From assembly GCA_003693505.1 (NCBI GenBank), contig QUZD01000011.1, positions 95,178 to 159,177 on the forward strand: a DNA stretch of 64,000 bases, written 5' to 3'. This DNA comes from Pseudonectria foliicola (Eukaryota > Ascomycota > Sordariomycetes > Hypocreales > Nectriaceae). Each line of letters starts with the position of its first letter. The first letter of the stretch is position 1. Made by a program: the position numbers and the translations under genes. The notes under the pieces were generated by a model. That model did no database searches. It was not told the origin of the DNA and was given only the letters and a program-made list of their open reading frames with translations. Of this stretch, positions 47,172-58,371 are shown piece by piece.

Positions 47172-48476
47172 TCATACAGCACGCCCGTGTTTAATCCACA
47201 CCTCCGGAACTTTTCCTTTGCCAGGGGACCCGCATTGGCTCAAGAACTCAATGGTCTCAAGCAACTGCGCAGCGTGGAATTTTCTGCGATGGGATTTGTG
47301 AGTCCACTTGTCAATCAGGAACTCGATGGTCGAGTATGCTTGAAAGTCCTCTGGCCGCCAGAGAAACTTGGAGAGACAGGGCCTAGATTCACAAGGGTGC
47401 TGGCAGAGTCGGACGTCTGCGCCTTGCTGGAGGAAAAAGCGAATCCCGTCGTTTGGAGCGAGCCCCGTTCTTGCAGGCCACTCGGGAATGGCATCAAGAT
47501 ACATTAATAACGGCGTCATGGTGCAATGGCTCCGGGAATGCTTGGACCCGAGGGAAGCGGGTGCCATCTGATTGATATTGGCCCCATGATGCAGACAGTG
47601 ATGCATCATCCGAGTCGAGCCTGTCTTGGCCATGTGCTCTGCGGCTGCAAAGATGGGTACATGCTTGGGCCTGGAATAGAAACACGCTTCCTTTTTCTTT
47701 TCAAAGCGGTAGCAATGGATTGTTCCGTGGATATCAGCACCAGCCCCCAAGAGGAAATCAAAGACGTCGGTGGAGCTCGTCTCTATAGCAGCAGATAAGG
47801 GGGACGCATAGCTAGTCGGCGAGTCAGGAACAACAATGTTTGGGTCCGCGCCGTGATTGATCATCTTCTGCAATACATTGACGGGCGCTCCGCGTCGAAC
47901 CAGCTGCACAAGGGAAAGCTGGAAGAACTCGACGTCAATGACGGTCTGGCCAAACCCATGGTCGAGGAGCTGCGAGAGCATGTCCCATCGACCCTGCTTG
48001 CGTAAACTCCGCGCCAGAGCCTTGCGTTGAGTCCAGTGGGCGCCGTTGATGTCGGCGCCCAGCTCGAGGAGCGTGGAAAAGGCCCGCTGATGGCCTCTCC
48101 GTGCCGTCATGGCCAGCGTCGAGGCCTTGAACGGGCCCGAGGAGTAGTCGAGAGAGGTGCGGCGCAGGACCCAGGAGCGCTGGACGAACCAAGGCCGCGA
48201 CTCGTAGTACCATGTGCACTTGAACTGCTTGGCCACGTCGACGGAGACGGGATCAACACCACGCTCGACGGCAGCACGGATGGCAACGGCATCTCCCAGG
48301 AGGCACGCCTGCCGCATCGTCTCGTTGCGGCATTCGGGAGTCGCAAACAAGTAGTGCTCGGTCCGGAGAGCAAGGTGATGGCTGCATCTCCACAGAGCAA
48401 TTCGATCAGGCACATCCAGGCGTTCAACGATGAAGTCAAGAATCTCAGTGGGAAGCAGTTCTATTGAAGCAGCCAT
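47172..48476 (-). CDS. F-box and ankyrin-repeat protein
   Basis: Single-exon protein of 434 residues. IELLPTEILDFIVERLDVPD at the N-terminus is an F-box, suggesting recruitment to an SCF ubiquitin ligase through Skp1. Degenerate ankyrin repeats follow: RQACLLGDAVAIRAAVERGV, AMTARRGHQRAFSTLLELGA, then repeated xxLLxxGADxxG units such as FDFLLGAGADIHG, MHHCLHHGANINQ and FFLQQGADVRLC. Starting at ATG 48476 places the F-box at residue 5, normal for this family. The repeats would bind the substrate; no target can be named. Confidence 0.88.
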   Translation of the reverse strand: MAASIELLPTEILDFIVERLDVPDRIALWRCSHHLALRTEHYLFATPECRNETMRQACLLGDAVAIRAAVERGVDPVSVDVAKQFKCTWYYESRPWFVQRSWVLRRTSLDYSSGPFKASTLAMTARRGHQRAFSTLLELGADINGAHWTQRKALARSLRKQGRWDMLSQLLDHGFGQTVIDVEFFQLSLVQLVRRGAPVNVLQKMINHGADPNIVVPDSPTSYASPLSAAIETSSTDVFDFLLGAGADIHGTIHCYRFEKKKEACFYSRPKHVPIFAAAEHMAKTGSTRMMHHCLHHGANINQMAPASLGSKHSRSHCTMTPLLMYLDAIPEWPARTGLAPNDGIRFFLQQGADVRLCQHPCESRPCLSKFLWRPEDFQAYSTIEFLIDKWTHKSHRRKFHAAQLLETIEFLSQCGSPGKGKVPEVWIKHGRAV

Positions 48477-50493
48477 GATAGAAGAATGTGAAGAGAGTCA
48501 CTGGGCAAACTGCTGGCTCGGCTGTCCATCAAGACTCGACGAGTCAAGAGGGGAAAGACGCGTTCCCCTCGGCTTTGTACTTTGTACTTGGATGCGGAGA
48601 GATGCAGTCAAAAGTAGGAATAGCCGGCCGGCCAATAGAGTTTGTACCAATACACAAGCGTCATGGTGATGGATGTGCCACGCCAAGTATTGTTGGTAAT
48701 GGCGGTGGTGGTGGTGGTGATGATGAACTGTCACGTGTGATTATGATCCCGTGTATCATGTGTGTAGACGAATGTGTCTAGCTTGGCTGCTCTTGTGACC
48801 CGGCTGTTGCGGACTTGCGGAACTTGATGAGGCTGTGGGATTGGAGGAGTCAAGAGATGAGTCTGATAATGGGAAGATCCGTATTGGCGTTGTAGTGCCA
48901 GGGTTGGTCCAAGAGGAGTCAAAGGCTCACCACATTATTTGCTGCTCATGTGCAAGTCGTGGACAAGGCAAATATCGACAGCCATCAATTAGACGGAGAT
49001 ACAAAAGACTGATATCCAGCTTGCTCACTAGGACGCGCCTAATCTGGGCATTGACTCAATTGGGAAACCTGTCTCTCTTTTCGAACTAGATGCAGACAGA
49101 CATGCGGGGCAAGACCAACTACCAGACGTCAAAGGATGTCATGTATGTACTTGCGAGGCCACGCCTCAAAGGATGCTTGAAATGTGGAAGCCACAGTACC
49201 TGTTTCTAGGAACTTCAAAGGCACGGATCAAATAGTCAATTCTATAGTATAACTCTGTTGCTCTATAGAGGGCTGGTCCAATCTGTAGTGCGGTGATCGT
49301 TGACGCTCAGGAAAGACATTCGACACGACTGCTGCTCTGCAACCTCGCCGATCCGGATCTTCTTTTGGGCAGATCGTCCACACAATGACGTGAGTATATG
49401 TACGTTGACGAGGGGGGAACGACAGCCACTGTCTGCATCTCTGCGTCGTTTCGTATCCAGAGATGTGATTAAAAATGTTCGAATTGCGCCCACGTTGGCT
49501 GGAATCAAAGGTATAGTAGTATTATTCCCCTCACTTCGGATCAGCTTTCCCGGTACCAATACAATCTCGCAAAATGGCTCTGCCTGTTTTGCAGCTACGC
49601 TACGCAGACAATGACTGCCGCCCGTATGGCGTGAGACATGAAGGTATCTTTGCAAGAGTGCAAGACAATTCTCGGTTCGGGTACCAAGCATTGTACTGTT
49701 TAGAAACCCAGGCTGAGGGTACCCACGGCTGCCCTTTTTGAAATTATAGAGACTCTGGAAAATGTCAGACATCTATACACAAGGCACTGCATGTGGATAC
49801 ATACATCATTGCTTCTCATAGATTATCTGGTAGTCATCATCCTTTATTCTATTATACAACCGGTATCTGAACCTAACCCATGGCGCGGGCATCCACGAAC
49901 TAGCGCAAGCAACCATGTACAGAGTCGGACTCGGCTTGACCAGGAGACTGATTGGATCCTTGGAGACCAGACAATCGATGGCTTTCTCCTTGACCTGGGG
50001 TTCCTGGATCCACGCCAGCCTTGGAGCGACACGGCCCATCGCCGACCCGGAAGACGGGGAGATTGACTTTGGGCTGTGGCTTACTCTAGAGTTCAGGCAC
50101 AACGAGCCCGTGCTCTCTCCGACACAGAGTCCGGATCGCGCTATCTGATATTCCAGCAGCACGGCAACGGCTCGACGCAAACAAGTGCTTGTTGGGCAAT
50201 GCTGCTACATCATATTCGCTTCAGAATGCCTCACTGGCATCATGTCCGGCTTGATTCGTAGCGTGTCGAGCGGCTGGTAGCCTGTAGGGCTACGCGCGGT
50301 GAAAAGGATGGGCGTTCCTGATGAGCCAACCACCGTACCACGATCCACCACAGTCCGAGCCGTCTTGATCAGTAGGAAGAACTGAGTATCTGTGAAAGCT
50401 CTGGGGTATGCTCTCTCTCTGCTCCAGGTGCAATGGATCAGGACAACCTCTGGACACGGATCTAAACCCGCCTCTCGCCTTGAATTCACAACC
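48477..50493. other. Long intergenic region
   Basis: About 2 kb. A GGT/GGTGGTGGT-rich tract lies near 48700-48722. A 169-codon ATG frame at 49263-49772 (minus) is the longest candidate but has no motif and is not called. Confidence 0.4.
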
Positions 50494-51435
50494 ATACTTT
50501 CCAAGGCCTTGATCCTCGCCCTGGCCTCGCTTCAAGCAGGCCTTGTCTCTGCTGAACTGCCAAAGGGCTGCCATCCCGTAAGATGGATATCCCCCTATGC
50601 TTACCCCAGGTTACGTGCTGAGAAAGAGACGTAGGACAACTGCTACAGAGATGCCCTCGGAACGGCCCAGGGACTGTACACCATACGCACCTCGGCCTGC
50701 TCCTCGTTCCAAGCGTGCACCGTGACGCCTCCCGTGGTGACGTCCACTGTGACTGTGCCCCCAGCGGCGCGAAAGAGAGACGTCGAGCCACGCCAGAGGG
50801 ATGATGGCAAGCCGCACCCCATCTTCCCTCCGACGGACGATGAGTGGAGGATCGAGCAGAGAGACGCCGGAAAGACCACAACCGTGACGAGCTGCCCAAC
50901 GTCGACCACGGCCTTTGCCAGCGCGTGCGCCGGCGGCGCGGCATCAAGCCGCTACGCCAGTGCGGGCTCGTGTGGAGGCATCACCCGCACCCACACGACC
51001 CTGACGGCATCTACGACCACTGTCGAGGTGGAGGCGCCGCTGGTGACGTTCCAGGTGGACATTGAGGGCGAGCACTATGGCGGCAGGATGCTCCAGGGGC
51101 AAGGAGGCAACGGAGAATACATTGCCGATGCCCTCGAGCGGAGCCCGGAGAACAGACTGCGGCTCCACCTCACGCCCGTAGGCCATCTCGCCATCTCCTC
51201 GTTCAAGTCGTCCCGAAAGACGGGCGAGACCAGCCCCTCGCTGTACTTTGTAGGTCGGGAACAGGTCAGCTCGGGCAGGTGGACTCCTATCGACTGCAGC
51301 CTCGCCCGTAGGGGAGGTATGAGGCAGCTGGCGTGCACTGGCGTGTCAAGCGAGGGGATTCAAGTGCCCTGTTGTGTAGTCCATGGAAATTGCAAGCGCC
51401 ATGAGATGTTTAGTTATCTCCTACGCAGTATGTGA
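50494..51435 (+). CDS. Secreted protein, start codon reads ATA
   Basis: Two exons, 50494-50577 and 50635-51435 (GTAAGA donor, CGTAG acceptor), give about 294 residues with a classical signal peptide: LSKALILALASLQAGLVSA, cleavage expected after the last Ala. The mature part begins near CHPDNCYRDALG and ACSSFQACTVTPP, a Cys/Thr-rich arrangement common in secreted Sordariomycete proteins, followed by a Thr/Ala-rich linker and a globular end with FQVDIEGEHYGG and SPSLYFVGREQ. The codon where Met is expected is ATA (50494-50496), in the good start context CACAACC. No in-frame ATG exists between the upstream stop and the signal peptide. Options are lost start, non-AUG initiation, an unseen upstream exon, or RNA editing. 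Function unknown. Confidence 0.55.
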
Positions 51436-52805
51436 GAAGGTGACACAAAGCCTTGGCAAGATTGGGTCGATGATCTAAGTTAGTTGAGCGTAGGCTTCAA
51501 GCATAGATGGCCCGATGTGATGCCCACTTTTTCCCGAACAGCAAGTTCATGTCAGTTATGTTGACTATACAGTACGCGTGGACTACGCGGGCCATGGCTA
51601 GGGGTATGGTCTGATTATTTAAAGGTGTTCTCGAATGCCTCCCTCGTGGTCTGCACGAAGTCTTGAAACTGAGACTTGGAAAGCGGCGTGGTTGACCAGC
51701 AGAGACTGTGACGGGGGTACAAGATGGATGGAGGTGGCATGATCGTAGACAAGGGTGTAAGTTGAGCCATCAAGACCCTGACAAAATGTGAGACATGAGT
51801 TTTTGTGTGGCTGTGTTTGTCTAAGAGGAGGATGAAGCAGGGATGCCGGGTGACGGCTGGTTCGAGACGCCGCGACTGCTGCATCTTGCGTGCATGCTAG
51901 GCGGAAAACATCGGAGACGAAGCCTCTTGGCATTGGCGTGTATACGAACGAATGTTGGCTCAAGTGTGCAGTGTATACTCCGTAGGGATTAGGGAAGAAG
52001 TCACCAACAAGAACAACAACAACGAAGAGCTTTGGGCATCTTGCGGAGGGCCCGTTATACGGGTTCAGTTCGGTGAGACCTGCATTGGGTTCAAAATTGC
52101 TGTGTTTGGTGGCATGGCAGGAGATTGATTGGCAGGTACTGCAGGCCGCCTCTTCTGTCTCGGCCCGCAGTGGCGATGCCGATCACTTTGAGGTGCCAAG
52201 TGGTGCCAAGTGGTGCCTGGATTGAGGAAAGAAGCGGCTTAGCATTGGAGGTTAGTTGGCACCAACTGGGGAAATCCGTACTAGGTGCAGATGTCAGTAG
52301 GTCTAGACTCGAGGCCTCCACGGCCTGTCGGCCTCTTTTGAGAGACGAAGAGTCTCGGAAGTGGGAGAGAATGTTGTCGGCAGTAATCTGGACTCTGGAC
52401 TAGTGTAGTTTGTTTGAAGCAAGTCGATGGAGAATACAGGGAGCCCAGAATGGAGACGGGCGTGGGTCAACCGCATGGTGATGGGCGAGCTGGCGAGATC
52501 TTGTATGTACGAGGTTTGGCCGAGTCTGAATGGCCTCTACGTGGAATGAGCGGGCACTCTGAGGAAACAACGTCTTCTTCTGTCCGTCTGTCTGCAGACT
52601 TCCTTTTTCTGCCGTCTTCTGTTTGCTCTGTTGCTCTGCATATTCCTGTGCGTAGGCTAAAGGAAAAAGGACGATTAGTGGAGGAGGATCAGTGGAGGAG
52701 GATGCCCTGGCAGCCAGCGACCCACGGAAACCAAGCAAGGAGCACAGTACCAGCATGTCACCGGCCAGTCCGGACCAGCCGAATTGGCTCAGCTGGCATT
52801 GCACC

Positions 52806-52830
52806 GTAGCTGTAGCTGTAGCTGTAGCTG
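52806..52830. repeat. Hexamer tandem repeat (GTAGCT)4
   Basis: Four perfect copies of GTAGCT plus one base. Not inside a supported gene. Confidence 0.85.
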
Positions 52831-53561
52831 ATGACTGGGGTCTGTCCACTTGTGAACTAGCAGAGACGATGGAAAGTTTGTTGACTGCAGCAAAAGGGAG
52901 GTGCGGGGAGGGAGAGGAGAGAGAAAAGGGTTGCCTACTGCATCCCAGGTGGAGACGACGCCAATCAAGGGTCCAAGGGTCTGTGGGAATAAATGCACCA
53001 CGACAAATCACTCTGCCGTCATGGTTGTGTCAGAGCTCCGCAGCAGTCCCACAATCCCAGCATCAAGCACATTGTCTAGTCTACATAGCGAGTACATATT
53101 CGACATACAGTACAGTACAGTATCATCAGCCCAGCTCTCTCCCATCTCCCATTGCTAAGCAAGGCCACCTCCTCGAGTTCCTCCTCGAGTTCCTCCTTGA
53201 ACCCTACCAAGACCAGCGCTGCCCGCCCAAACCCGTCTCCCGCAACCTCAACCTTTCTCCTATCCTCAGCCTCAGGCATCGATCGAGGGTCCGTCAATGC
53301 TGGCTCAACAGGCAACGGTTGCCCATCCCAAACCGACATCTGCACCAGCAGACATAGCAGCAGCACAAGAGTCGGAATCAGCATCAGCCTCGGCATCAGC
53401 ATTATTAGCATCGTCCGCATCCGCGTCTGTGCCCATCCATCTGCCGGTGTGTATTAATTTTAGCGGCCACTCTGGCGGCCCGTCCGTTCCGCTTTGCCTC
53501 CTCTAACTGGTTTGCTGACCCATTCGTTCAATCCCAGCATCGACATTTGCATTTGTCCAAC

Positions 53562-53626
53562 TCCAACACAAACTCAAACTCCAACTCCAACTCCAATTTC
53601 AACCACAACATCAACATCAACACCTT
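53562..53626. repeat. AAC/TCC-rich microsatellite-like leader
   Basis: Imperfect CAACTC/CAACAT repeats lie just upstream of the GATA-factor ATG and would sit in its 5' leader. Confidence 0.6.
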
Positions 53627-53660
53627 TCATCCCGGCCAGAACCAGCGCAGCCAGCGCAAC

Positions 53661-54079
53661 ATGGTCCAGCACTCGAGCAGTCCCAGCGGCCTCGCCCAGC
53701 TCATCCACCAGTGGAACGCGAGCCTGCCCCTCACCCTCTCCAGCCCTGGCCTGCCCGGCTCCCCGCGGGAACGAGACGAGTCGCCGAGTCCCAAACGCCC
53801 TGGGCCATCACGACGCAGCAAGGTAAGCTACATAGCCAATCCCTCATCTCCACCCGTCCTTGATCATCCCTCCGGCTAATGCCCCTCCAGCGCTCCAAAG
53901 CCACAGACCTACCTGCCTGCGCACAATGCCACACGACGACGACGCCGCAATGGCGCACCGGCCCCGACGGCCAGGTCAGCCTCTGCAACTTCTGCGGCCT
54001 GCTCTACGCCAAACGCAGGACAAAGACGAAGCGAGCCGCCAACACCGCCAAGGTGGGACCGAATGGTCCGCGACCCTGA
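53661..54079 (+). CDS. Small GATA-type zinc finger protein
   Basis: Two exons, 53661-53822 and 53891-54079, joined by a well-formed intron (GTAAGC donor, GGCTAATG branch, CCAG acceptor) give 116 residues. A Ser/Pro-rich N-terminus (SPSPKRPGPSRRSKRS) leads into a single GATA finger: LPACAQCHTTTTPQWRTGP, then CNFCGLLYAKRR, that is Cys-x2-Cys-x18-Cys-x2-Cys with the TPQWR signature and a basic tail. Fungal GATA factors bind HGATAR. This one is much shorter than the usual fungal GATA regulators and consists of little besides the DNA-binding domain. ATG 53661 is the first in-frame Met; the frame is open upstream through an Asn/Ser repeat, so an extra 5' exon is possible. Confidence 0.78.
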
Positions 54080-54770
54080 GCGAGCTGCAACCGACCTGGG
54101 AAACGGACGTCGGAGCTGGCGGAGAAAGCGGGGAGAGGGAGGGGACCAGACCCTGAAAAAAACCCTGCAAAAGGCGCTCCAAAAGGCGCTCCAACGGCCG
54201 ATCCACATTCCGGCCCTTGTCCCATCCCGACTCGACTTGGTTTGGTGCGTGTGTGTGATTGTGCAAGGGCATGCGCTTGGACATGCACAATTCGCATCCA
54301 CTTTGGCATTCCCATCTCCAACTTACTCGCCCATCACCAGATGCCCGCCCACGCACCTGGGCCAATGGTATCACCCGGACCGTCTTCCGGCTGCTACACT
54401 GGCCTAGCCCAACTCTCAAACTCTCCCAACACTCACCTCTCACCTCTCACCTCTCACCTCTCACCTCTCACCTCTCAAAGCACTCACGAACTTGTCCTGA
54501 CGAGTCGTCACAAATCACTCACCACCCCCCCCCTGACAAGGTGCGAGCCATTGGCTCCTTGCATCGTCTTTTCTATAGTATCATTGTTTTTTAATGCGTG
54601 GTTCCTTTGATACCTTGGGATTATCCAGGCATATTCCGTGCCTTGGCAACTTCCTTCTTAGCCGCATGTTGAGATACCAATTTTTTTAGTTAATCATTCG
54701 CAATGCATCAATTCAATCAACGCTATTCTTGTCATCCACATCAGCTGTCATCACCATTCCTAGTGCTCCC
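54080..54770. other. Convergent intergenic region with heptamer repeat
   Basis: 691 bases between the GATA gene and the next minus-strand gene. Includes a direct duplication of AAAAGGCGCTCC near 54170-54193 and the heptamer array at 54434-54475. No gene seen. Confidence 0.45.
54434..54475. repeat. Heptamer tandem repeat (CACCTCT)6
   Basis: Six perfect copies of CACCTCT in the 3' flank of the GATA gene. Confidence 0.9.
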
Positions 54771-55397
54771 CTAACTCGCCGCAGATGCAACCCGGTCCAT
54801 CTCCGCCTGGTACGTCCGCACCGCCGTCGCCATCACGACAATCTCCCACGTCTTGCCAAATGATGCCCCCAACCCGCCCCCGACAAACACGAGCCGGTAC
54901 TTTGGTCCCGAGAAGCGGCTCGACAGCGCCAGCACCGCCACCACGTCTTCGCGCCCGCACGTCGTCCGCCGCAGCTCGAACCCGTACGAGCCGTAGTTGC
55001 GGATCGGCCCCGACGACTTCATGTACCACTCGAAATCCTCGGTCCGCCCGCCCGGCACCTGCATGCTGAACCGGTGGATAATGGTCCTCCACCCGCCCCC
55101 GCTCGAGCAGTTCATCTTGAACGGGACGCTGACCGGCGCCAGGCCGTCGGGCGGGCACGGCACCTCGACGGCGCAGGTGTCGCCAAACATGGACTGCTTG
55201 CACACCTGCGCCAGCTCCGGCGCGCCCTCGCCGCTGCCGGCCCGGATCGTGCAGTACGGCCGCTTGGTGAAGAGCATGCGCGGGAACTCAACGTAGAAGA
55301 CGGGCTGCTCCTTGGCCGGGCCGAGGGTGTGGGCCGACGTCATGAAGCCCGCCTTGTAGGCGCCCATGTCGGGCGGTACTGCTCTTTGGGCGTACAT
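54771..55397 (-). CDS. Hypothetical protein, 208 residues
   Basis: Single-exon frame with high GC coding character from ATG 55397. No signal peptide or membrane segment. The chain is predominantly beta-like: VFYVEFPRMLFTKRPYC, CAVEVPCPPDG, FEWYMKSSG, YGFELRRTT, VVAVLALSSRFSGPKYRLVF, then a helix TWEIVVMATAVRTYQAEM at the end. The strand-rich body closed by a hydrophobic C-terminal helix recalls the tubby-C/LURP-one fold, but this is a shape impression, not a motif match. I do not recognise the family. Four to six cysteines could pair if the protein were exported. Confidence 0.68.
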   Translation of the reverse strand: MYAQRAVPPDMGAYKAGFMTSAHTLGPAKEQPVFYVEFPRMLFTKRPYCTIRAGSGEGAPELAQVCKQSMFGDTCAVEVPCPPDGLAPVSVPFKMNCSSGGGWRTIIHRFSMQVPGGRTEDFEWYMKSSGPIRNYGSYGFELRRTTCGREDVVAVLALSSRFSGPKYRLVFVGGGLGASFGKTWEIVVMATAVRTYQAEMDRVASAAS

Positions 55398-56583
55398 TGT
55401 GTGCTTTGCTGTAAGTTGTGACGCAAAATGGACTGTTGTTGATAATGATGATGACGATGGGAAGAGGATGGAAATCGGGTTGAGGTGATGGGTTCGAGTT
55501 GATTGTAAATGTCCAGATTAACCACGTCCAAACCCCGACAAGGTGAGCTTCTCCACGTTACTTATACCCCTCCGACATCTGCCCGGTGAGGCTGTACCGC
55601 GTCTTTCAAGAGTAAGCCGTAGCGCTCAAAACCTAGGGGTGCACTGCCGAGGATCAGCGAGGTCCATCGCCAGATCTGGTTCCATGTACCGCCCCAGTCC
55701 CGTCCGGCATCCGCAGCGCCGATCGTGATTGGCGATGCGCCGCCGGGATCGCGGAGCTTACGCTCAGCCCTGTAACTGTTGCTCCCGGCATGTAGTCTAC
55801 TGCACTGCATGGCTGTGCTGCGGGGGCTGAAGAGTAAGCATTCCTTCCTGCAAGTCCACGTCATGGCTTGCTTACTTTGTGATGTCAACCCAAGCCAATC
55901 TCAGTTGCCAAGCAGCCAACGTCAGTTGGTTTTGGTTTTGTGACCGCTGTCGACTGCCATCACATGACCTTGGACCCAAAGGAGGCATTCCACCAAAGAG
56001 GCAGATTCACCAAGGACGGCACAGCCACGGATGGCTCGTGGCTCACGATGCTGCAGTTTGACGTGTCAAATGGCGAATGGCGATGCAAACCCCTACTCCA
56101 GTCTTCCGACCTGCCACCATCAACAGTGCCTCCTATAGCCACGGCCTCAGCGCCTTTATCGGGCAAGCCAGTAAACGTCCGCCATCACCTTACGAACAAC
56201 TACCTGCACTGGCTAAACGGGTCGGCATCATGTACCAGCGAGCCCTTTAATGGCCCATCCGAACTCTGCAAAGAGCTGCATGCTTGACTTTGCTGTTCTG
56301 CTAAATTCCGTTCCGACGTCAAGGCTATCCATGGTTTCCACATCTCCTCATGCTTTCCTCAACCTTCATTTGCCTCATTCTTCAAGACATGCAACAGGCT
56401 CTGTTTCTCCATCGGAAATCCTAAACAGCTTGACCCATCAGTCTGGACATTGGGTGCTTAAAGGCCCCCTGCTTCCCCCTCAACTTTACAACTCGGTCTA
56501 CCGATTCTTTCCCCTGACCATACCTCCCTCTCCAGACTCAACTGCCATCTTTCCAAGCATCATCCGGTCTCCGATACCTCGTC
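55398..56583. other. Intergenic region
   Basis: About 1.2 kb. Plus-strand frames at 55940-56287 and 56250-56696 have no recognisable domain. No gene supported. Confidence 0.4.
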
Positions 56584-57291
56584 ATGGCGACTACATTTCT
56601 TCTCTTTCCAAATCTTCCCATGGAGCTCCGTCAGCAGATCTGGAAGGCAGCGATACGCCCCGCTACCCCGGCCGCTCACTTCTTTGGCCCCTATGATACC
56701 CCCGACCACTACCGCCGCTACCAACACCAGGAGTTCGTTCCCAGCAGATAGGCAGACGATGATCCCATCATCTCTTGTCGAATGACAACGCCGAAATACT
56801 TTGAACAAGTCGACAAGGACAGGTCATGGACTGCCACCAGCGCATCCATCTACCTCACCGATGGCGGCTTATGGTCCGCCTGCAAAGAGCCCAGAGAGGT
56901 GATGCGACAAGGTATTGCTGCCGCCGAAGCAGTCTCTGGGCCCAGCTCAACAACGCACCTCACCCAAGACGGCCTTCCAACACGTCACTTTACCATCTTT
57001 ACCGAGGCAGACCTTGTCTGCTTCCGGCGACACGACCCATTCTGGAATACTTGGATAGACCATTTAACGGTCATGCCCCTTATGAGCCCCAAGCACTCGT
57101 CCCGAGACATTACAAGAGTGACAAATATAGCGCTCGAGTGTGTCAAGCGACGCGACACCATCGTACGCGAAGATCAGGCCGTTTTCCATGGCAACAGCGT
57201 CACTTTGTTGAACTGCCAGAGATGGACCCGGCTTGCGGGGCACGTTTCCACACAAGCGGTGGGAAAGTGTCTTCGGCTTGTGGTATCATAG
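56584..57291 (+). pseudogene. 2EXR-domain protein gene interrupted by TAG
   Basis: ATG 56584 opens MATTFLLFPNLPMELRQQIW, the start signature of fungal 2EXR proteins (F-x-x-FP-x-LP-x-ELR-x-x-IW). The frame is interrupted by TAG at 56749-56751 (codon 56) and then continues with a convincing protein (SWTATSASIYLTDGGLWSAC) to a stop at 57291; a further block in another frame (to 57425) may be a shifted C-terminus. No intron can remove the TAG. CAG to TAG is a single transition. 2EXR proteins are very numerous in Pezizomycotina and their function is unknown. It may be a pseudogene, or a gene whose UAG is recoded to UGG by A-to-I editing. Confidence 0.6.
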
Positions 57292-58371
57292 AGATGTTGA
57301 AGGACGACCTGGCTGTACGATTTGATCGGGGCCTCTCGTATGAAATGGACCGGGATGAAAAGCTATACCACGCAGATGTGTGGGTGGAAGAAACTATAGG
57401 AACACTTACTTGCCAAGAATATTGACTCGAGCTGCGCGCAGAGTAGATGTGATTGAGCGTCTCGATACTTGTATCCCCCGATGAGCAATAGCAAGGCACG
57501 TTACATGAATCATCATGAGATTTTATTTGCCATGGCAGCAGCCTCTTGTCTGTACGGTCCATGACTGGGTTGAGCATGTGGGTTTTGAAGGATTTTACCG
57601 ATCCTCCATTGCGTCCATGTTTGTTCCCGAATCTCAATTCGAAACAACAAACCTTCACCGTTACATGCTCCAATTGCCCATCTGCTGCTCCGAGTCGTCT
57701 TCACACTCCTCTTTCTACTCGAGGCCCTGGGCCTCCCTTTCCCAGTACAGCCGCTTCCCAAACAGTACAATCAAATGCCCTTCCGCTGCGTATGCACCTT
57801 GATGCGCACGAAAACGAGCAACCCAGCCCTCCTCCACTCTTCTCCTGGCAGCTACTGCTTCAAACCCTTCGTCTACTGTGCAGCTGAAAGTCAAAGGCTC
57901 CGCGTGCTCTCCCCAGCATAGCTCCTACGATTACTAAAGTCCGATCATGCCGCGGGTATTGCACTACCCAAGACCATTGTTGGGTATGCTATGAATAAGA
58001 CCTAACTTCAGCTATGAGTTGGTATAAATAAAGCGACTTCCAGCATGTTAGGCTCGTTAGAACAGGTGTCTTAGGTTACTGTTTTATCAACGGAATCTTC
58101 AAATTGTTACGATTGAATGTTCGATTTTTTTTTGTTACCATCGCCTTGTTCGTAGCCACCAACTGGTCTACGAAGGGGATCAAATTACACCCTCCTCTCC
58201 GTCCCCCCGTCTTATTGCTGTGTCTGTTACTGCTACTGCAGCGGTGCTAGTAGTTGTCGACATGTCAACATCCAGTGGCTTCCCCGAATCTAATCAATCT
58301 CAGTGCCTGAATGGCTCTCTGCAAAATGAGGTCAGCGTTGGCATGAAAAGACTGTTCAAACAAACATACCG
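57292..58371. other. Intergenic region
   Basis: About 1.1 kb, including a possible shifted 3' end of the 2EXR gene (to 57425). T-rich tracts lie near 58127-58135. No independent gene seen. Confidence 0.4.

Larger units (their letters stand above)
51436..53660. other. Long intergenic region with low-complexity DNA
   Basis: About 2.2 kb. Contains (GTAGCT)4 at 52806-52830 and a CCTCGAGTTCCTCCTCGAGTT repeat near 53168-53195. A minus-strand frame ending at 51615 (from ATG 51770; SKSQFQDFVQTTREAFEN) reads like a protein C-terminus but its upstream part could not be joined. The right half is CT/CA-rich leader for the GATA gene. Confidence 0.4.

Noticed and set aside
49263..49772. 169-codon minus-strand frame with ATG
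   Set aside because: Nothing recognisable and no promoter signal; possible but unsupported.
51615..51963. Two overlapping minus-strand frames ending near 51615
   Set aside because: One ends in a protein-like C-terminus (SKSQFQDFVQTTREAF) but no convincing upstream exon or motif was found.
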